Positions 60,784-64,000 of a DNA stretch of 64,000 nucleotides are shown piece by piece. Location of the stretch: positions 34,413,501 through 34,477,500 of the forward strand of contig CM076152.1 in the NCBI GenBank assembly GCA_038025085.1, read 5' to 3'. A program made the position numbers and the translations under genes. Origin of the DNA: Tetragonia tetragonoides (Eukaryota > Streptophyta > Magnoliopsida > Caryophyllales > Aizoaceae). The notes under the pieces were generated by a model. That model saw nothing but the letters and a program-made list of their open reading frames with translations. It had not been told where the DNA came from and did no database searches. The stretch's first letter is position 1, and each line of letters begins with the position of its first letter.

Positions 60784-62730
60784 TCATTTGGCAGCCCGCC
60801 AATCTCTCATATACTCCTCCATAACCGATCGAGGACTTTCCGCTTGCTCCGGAGGAAGCAAAGTAATGAAAGACTCAAATGCGATGGCTAGACGATTCAC
60901 CCACTGCAAAAAAGTAACAATGAGTGTGAGTTCAGAGATATGTAATACGTAAAAAAAAAATATATTTTAGTTAATCACTTACATAATCGCTGTTGGATCG
61001 TGGAGAAATCACAGATCCAGGTGCTGCATGGTCACGTGTCAGCAGAGGGTGGGAGTGACGGTAGTACCACACGAGGTAGTCATCCGTACATGCTATGGGA
61101 TCTGACGTGGATGCCTGAAACCCATGGAGACCAAGAATGTAACCTCCCGGGAACATACGCCAGGCATCAGATGATACTCGTACGGGGTAGACAACCCTGT
61201 ACGAACGACTGCTCCATGACCTGATCGCTCTCTCTGGCCTAGTGATCGGGAAAGGGATACTCTGTACGTACCCGATTTGTCGTAAACAACGACCAGGCAT
61301 GTACGGTTCGATAATATCCCGATACCGTAGCCACCCGATGAATACAGTCCTCGGTACAGATGCAACCGGGTCAGAACCGTACGGCAGCCACACCACCTAC
61401 GTAGAAATGTTGAAGTTACGGTGAAGTAAAAAAAACATAGCAAACGACGAAATAAATCATGAACACCGATAACTGCATGACGTACCTCTGACGCTCGCAG
61501 CTGATCCAAGCGTCTATGTAAGGAGTGCAGTCGAACCACGTCCTTGCCCTCAGCCTGGGCACTCCATACGCACGCACGAGGAGCCTCGCCGTCCCCGACA
61601 ACCATCCGCTCCCGATGAGGTTGGAAGCAGGGAAAGTACTCATATATCCATGCCTGGAGGAGAGTTAGGCATCCGCAGATGCCCTGAGAATCCCCCCGAC
61701 TAGCTATACCGAGCTGACGATATAGGAAGGCCAGGGCAGCAGATCCCCAAGAGAACTCATGCGCCGTTCCGACACCGTCCCTCACCTCCATCACGCAGGA
61801 GGGTCTAATACGGTTACCACTCTTGTCGACAAACAAGGTGGATCCAATAAGTAACCACATCCAACCTACCGCCTGGATGTCCTCCATTCGGTACTCCTCT
61901 AGGCAAAGGTCAAAAACCGACTCCGTGAGGACCCCACCGCCCTGCCAGTGGCTATGCATCAGTTCATCTCGGGTGACCCCGAGAACCTCCATGGCCGTCG
62001 CCTGCAGCTGCCCATCCCGTCCCTCACTGGAAACGAGCTCTCCCTCTACAGGAATCCGAAGAATATGCCATACATCGTGCAACATGATGGTCATCTCTCC
62101 GAACGGCATGTGGAACGAGTTCGTATCCGGCTGCCACCTTTCAACGAATGCAGATATCAGGGGGAAGTCGATATGTCTGAACATAATGTCTGTCAGGTGT
62201 GATAACCCAGTCCCCTCGATCTGCGCCCTCACCTCGGGCGACATCTCCGCTCGCCACTCACTCAGCCGCTGACAGACACTGAATTGGTTCTGACACTTCA
62301 ACAGACCCCTCGTCTCTCCCATCCACATACGAGACGCTACGTGGCCCAGGAAGCTCGTTATGACGCTATCATCCGCCGGTCCACCGGCCACATTCCCTGT
62401 AACAAGCCACGTACTGTCGTCCTCCGCTCTAGATCGTTTGCTACTACTAGACGAGCCAGTACTAACAAACTTACCGCCTCTGCCCTTCACCACGCGCCAA
62501 TCTGAGGATGATTCGACGCCAATCTGATCATCGTCCATGGACTGATCCCCGGAGTAGAACTCGCTAGATCCGTAATCGTGTTGCTCAGCCTCATCACCGC
62601 GATATAAGTGACGGTCAGTCATCTCCCTCATCCGAACTGCCTCTCTCTGTCTCCGTACAGAGGCATCAATCCCGCGCGTCCTCGTGTGACGCGCTCCTGA
62701 ACCAGCTAGTTCACTGATTAACCTCGGCAT
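60784..62730 (-). CDS. Plant mobile domain (PMD) protein carried by the MULE
   Basis: Three minus-strand exons, 62730-61486, 61396-60983 and 60903-60784, joined at CAGAG|GTACGT, CTACGTAG, TTAT|GTAAGT and TTTGCAG sites in phase 0, give 592 aa. Residues 207-235 (HMPFGEMTIMLHDVWHILRI) and 451-463 (RCLRQIGYVQSIP) are hallmark motifs of the plant mobile domain, also called aminotransferase-like PMD, known from MAIN/MAIL proteins and from transposons. The N-terminal 120 residues are charged and Ser-rich, probably disordered, with a basic KRSR patch. The biochemical role of PMD in transposons is unknown; in MAIN/MAIL it supports silencing and genome stability. It converges on the transposase gene, with stops 230 bp apart. 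All exons are open, so the protein is likely intact. Confidence 0.88.
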
Positions 62731-62799
62731 CGATTTACCGGCTCCTCCTCTCCTCTATCATTTCACATTTTTAATTAAACAATAATCAGTAATAAACAA

Positions 62800-62879
62800 T
62801 TAAAATAATAATTGACAACTAATAATAATTGTAATAACAAATAATACTAACAATAATAATATTAATAATAATAACAATA

Positions 62880-62951
<72 letters not shown>

Positions 62952-63020
62952 TAATAATAATAACAATAACAATAATAATAACACTAATATTAATAATAAT
63001 AACAATAATAATAACACTAT
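62800..63020. repeat. AAT-rich tract in the MULE
   Basis: Mixed (AAT)n, (AAC)n and (AATAAC)n repeats lie between the PMD start codon and the right subterminal palindrome. They probably occupy the PMD promoter or leader. Confidence 0.9.
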
Positions 63021-63073
63021 TTTTTTTTTGTCTCGGGTGAGGCGTCTGCAAATGGCGCCTCTACCATGGGTGA

Positions 63074-63140
63074 GGCGTCTGCCGATCTCGTCTCACCCGC
63101 TGGCGCAGCACCCATGGGTGAGACGAGATCGGCAGACGCC
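63074..63140. repeat. Perfect 25-bp-arm inverted repeat inside the right end of the MULE
   Basis: Arms 63074-63098 (GGCGTCTGCCGATCTCGTCT...) and 63116-63140 are exact complements around a 17-bp loop containing GGCGCAGCACCCAT. CCATGGGTGAGGCGTCTGC just upstream is a further partial copy. It mirrors the left-end array in position, GC content and its CCATGG and GGCGTC words. Confidence 0.95.
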
Positions 63141-63615
63141 CGACTCTCCGAACTCGAAAAAAACGACACCGAACTCACAAATCAATCAACACAACTTCAA
63201 ACAACACAAATTCAATTCAATTGTCTATAAACCTTGAATAAAAACACTCCTATATCAACACATTTCGTAAAAATCAAAGCAAATTAGAGTAAATAAAGCA
63301 AAAAAAATTCGAATGTATACCCCCCCGCCGCGATGCTCGCCGCCTCCGTCCCCGCCGCCGCCTCTGCCGCCGCCGCTAGCCCCTGACATTTCCGTTGTGA
63401 TGGTGTGGTGGTTTTGCCGGTGTGATGCCGGTGTGATGCCGGTGTGATGGTGTGGTGGTGAGGAGAGTGAGGAAGAGAGGAAGGTGGTGGTGAGGAGAGT
63501 GAGGAAGAGAGGAAGGAGGAGTGAGGAGTGAGTGAGGAGTGAGTGGGAGTGAAGGGCAAATGGGTAATTTTCAAGGGCGGTGGTGAGTAATTTTGGGCAG
63601 TAAATAGCAATTCAC
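63141..63615. other. Right subterminal region of the MULE
   Basis: Contains a GGTGTGATGCC tandem repeat (about 63418-63450) and a duplicated GGTGGTGAGGAGAGTGAGG block (63455-63515), then the terminal inverted repeat. Open frames here are low-complexity and not called. Confidence 0.7.
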
Positions 63616-63722
63616 GTGTTAAAATTAAAATAGGGGTAAAAAGGAAAAAAAAAATCCACTTAAGTTGGGTGAGATTCAATAAATGATGAGTGGGATTCAA
63701 TAATAACCAAAAACAATGAAAG

Positions 63723-63760
63723 AACCCTAAAACCCTAAATAGTCATAAAACCCTAAAACC
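63723..63760 (+). promoter_or_regulatory. Telo-box cluster in the RSL1D1-like promoter or leader
   Basis: AACCCTAAAACCCTAAAT and AAAACCCTAAAACCC give at least three AACCCTAA motifs about 65-100 bp before the ATG. Telo-boxes are typical of plant ribosomal-protein and ribosome-biogenesis promoters. A CT-rich leader (GTCTCTCTCTCC) follows. Confidence 0.75.
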
Positions 63761-63824
63761 CACATCTTGTCTCTCTCTCCGCCCTCGCTCTTTCACCTGT
63801 GCTTCTCCATTTTCTCTCTCCTCA

Positions 63825-64000
63825 ATGGAGTTATCAGCAGCAACACCATCAACAGCAACTTCAAAAGTTCCGAAAGAAACAATAGAAAGAGCAGTATCAG
63901 CTTTACTGAAATGGAAATCCTCAAAATCTGAAACCCAAAAACCCCAACTTTTTTCATCTGATGAATTCATCTATTTAGTTTTAACCCTTAACAAGATCCC
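63825..64000 (+). CDS. RSL1D1: Ribosomal L1 domain-containing protein (RSL1D1-like), 5' end only
   Basis: The first 58 codons from ATG 63825 run open to the window edge. The text KETIERAVSALLKW, then a Lys/Ser-rich spacer, QKPQLF and DEFIYLVLTL matches the N-terminus of plant ribosomal L1 domain-containing protein 1 as I remember it, a nucleolar factor linked to ribosome biogenesis. The RNA-binding L1 fold itself lies mostly beyond the window. The telo-boxes and CT-rich leader upstream agree with a translation-related gene. The right end of a nested transposon lies only about 120 bp upstream of the ATG, so little promoter is left between them. Confidence 0.85.
   Translation, partial: MELSAATPSTATSKVPKETIERAVSALLKWKSSKSETQKPQLFSSDEFIYLVLTLNKI

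Larger units (their letters stand above)
57334..63615 (+). mobile_element. Complete MULE carrying transposase-OTU and PMD genes
   Basis: The terminal inverted repeats begin GGGAGTTACTATATACCGCC (left) and GTGAATTGCTATTTACTGCC (right, reverse complement). Both continue into a shared AAAATTACTCACCACCGCCC and a GAAATTAC-type block. A perfect 9-bp TSD, GTGTTAAAA, lies at 57325-57333 and 63616-63624, the Mutator-superfamily length. The 6282-bp element contains two convergent genes (57527-60553 plus; 60784-62730 minus), palindromic GC-rich blocks inside both ends, and an AAT-rich tract near the right. Intact ends, perfect TSD and nearly intact genes point to recent activity. Confidence 0.93.
55415..63703. 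mobile_element. Outer MULE-like non-autonomous element (host of the 6.3-kb MULE)
   Basis: The left end (AATCCCACCC, then AAATCCCACCCAACTTAAGTG at 55440-55461) reappears in reverse complement at the right (CACTTAAGTTGGGTGAGATT from about 63658, then GAGTGGGATTCAA). Similarity continues inwards (TTGCCCTTGTTTTAATTTAA against the right subterminal region). Without the inner MULE it would be about 2 kb. It has no gene of its own. GC-rich GCGTTGCGCAG-type inverted repeats lie just inside both ends (55775-55850 and 57011-57120). TSD uncertain: CAAACAACAAT on the left resembles CAAAAACAAT on the right. Confidence 0.6.

Noticed and set aside
61000..62505. Plus-strand open frames opposite the PMD gene
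   Set aside because: Shadows of the PMD exons; the minus-strand reading has recognisable motifs and splice sites.

Overview
This is a gene-poor, transposon-rich stretch of a flowering-plant nuclear genome. Supporting signs are spliced genes with GT-AG introns, a plant-type QALGGH zinc-finger gene, SINEs, Helitron and MULE termini, MITEs, long (AAT)n/(AT)n microsatellites and a solo LTR. The composition would fit a eudicot, possibly Caryophyllales, but I cannot name the species.

Layout. 1-12.3 kb: no convincing gene, only weak exon-like stretches, an Angio-domain-type SINE with a 17-bp target-site duplication (TSD), and scattered MITEs. 12.3-13.3 kb (minus): an intronless single-C2H2 zinc-finger transcription factor of the GIS/ZFP5/6/8 type with a C-terminal EAR motif. 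13.4-36.7 kb: nested repeats, including a 5'-truncated LINE with an RNase H domain, two Helitron 3' termini, a 1.75-kb solo LTR carrying a nested SINE, a recurrent MITE family whose interior is a ladder of about 30-bp repeats, a 91-bp-arm foldback, and a SINE inside a Tourist-like MITE.

36.9-52.3 kb (plus): one apparent transcription unit. A three-exon 59-aa ORF encodes a twin-CX9C protein resembling the complex I assembly factor NDUFAF8. Its stop lies only 449 bp upstream of the start of an 11-exon, 746-aa gene for the plant RMC1/Mic1 (C18orf8) homologue, a partner of the MON1-CCZ1 Rab7 exchange factor. The arrangement suggests that the small ORF is a conserved upstream ORF on the same mRNA.

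53.5-63.7 kb: nested DNA transposons. The centrepiece is a 6.28-kb Mutator-like element (57334-63615) with matching terminal inverted repeats and a perfect 9-bp TSD. It carries two convergent genes: a MULE transposase spliced in frame to an OTU-family cysteine protease domain, and on the opposite strand a three-exon plant mobile domain (PMD) protein. The element sits inside an older MULE-like element, which lies in the promoter of the last gene.

63.8-64.0 kb (plus): the 5' end of a ribosomal L1 domain-containing protein gene (RSL1D1-like, ribosome biogenesis), with telo-box motifs just upstream. It runs off the window.
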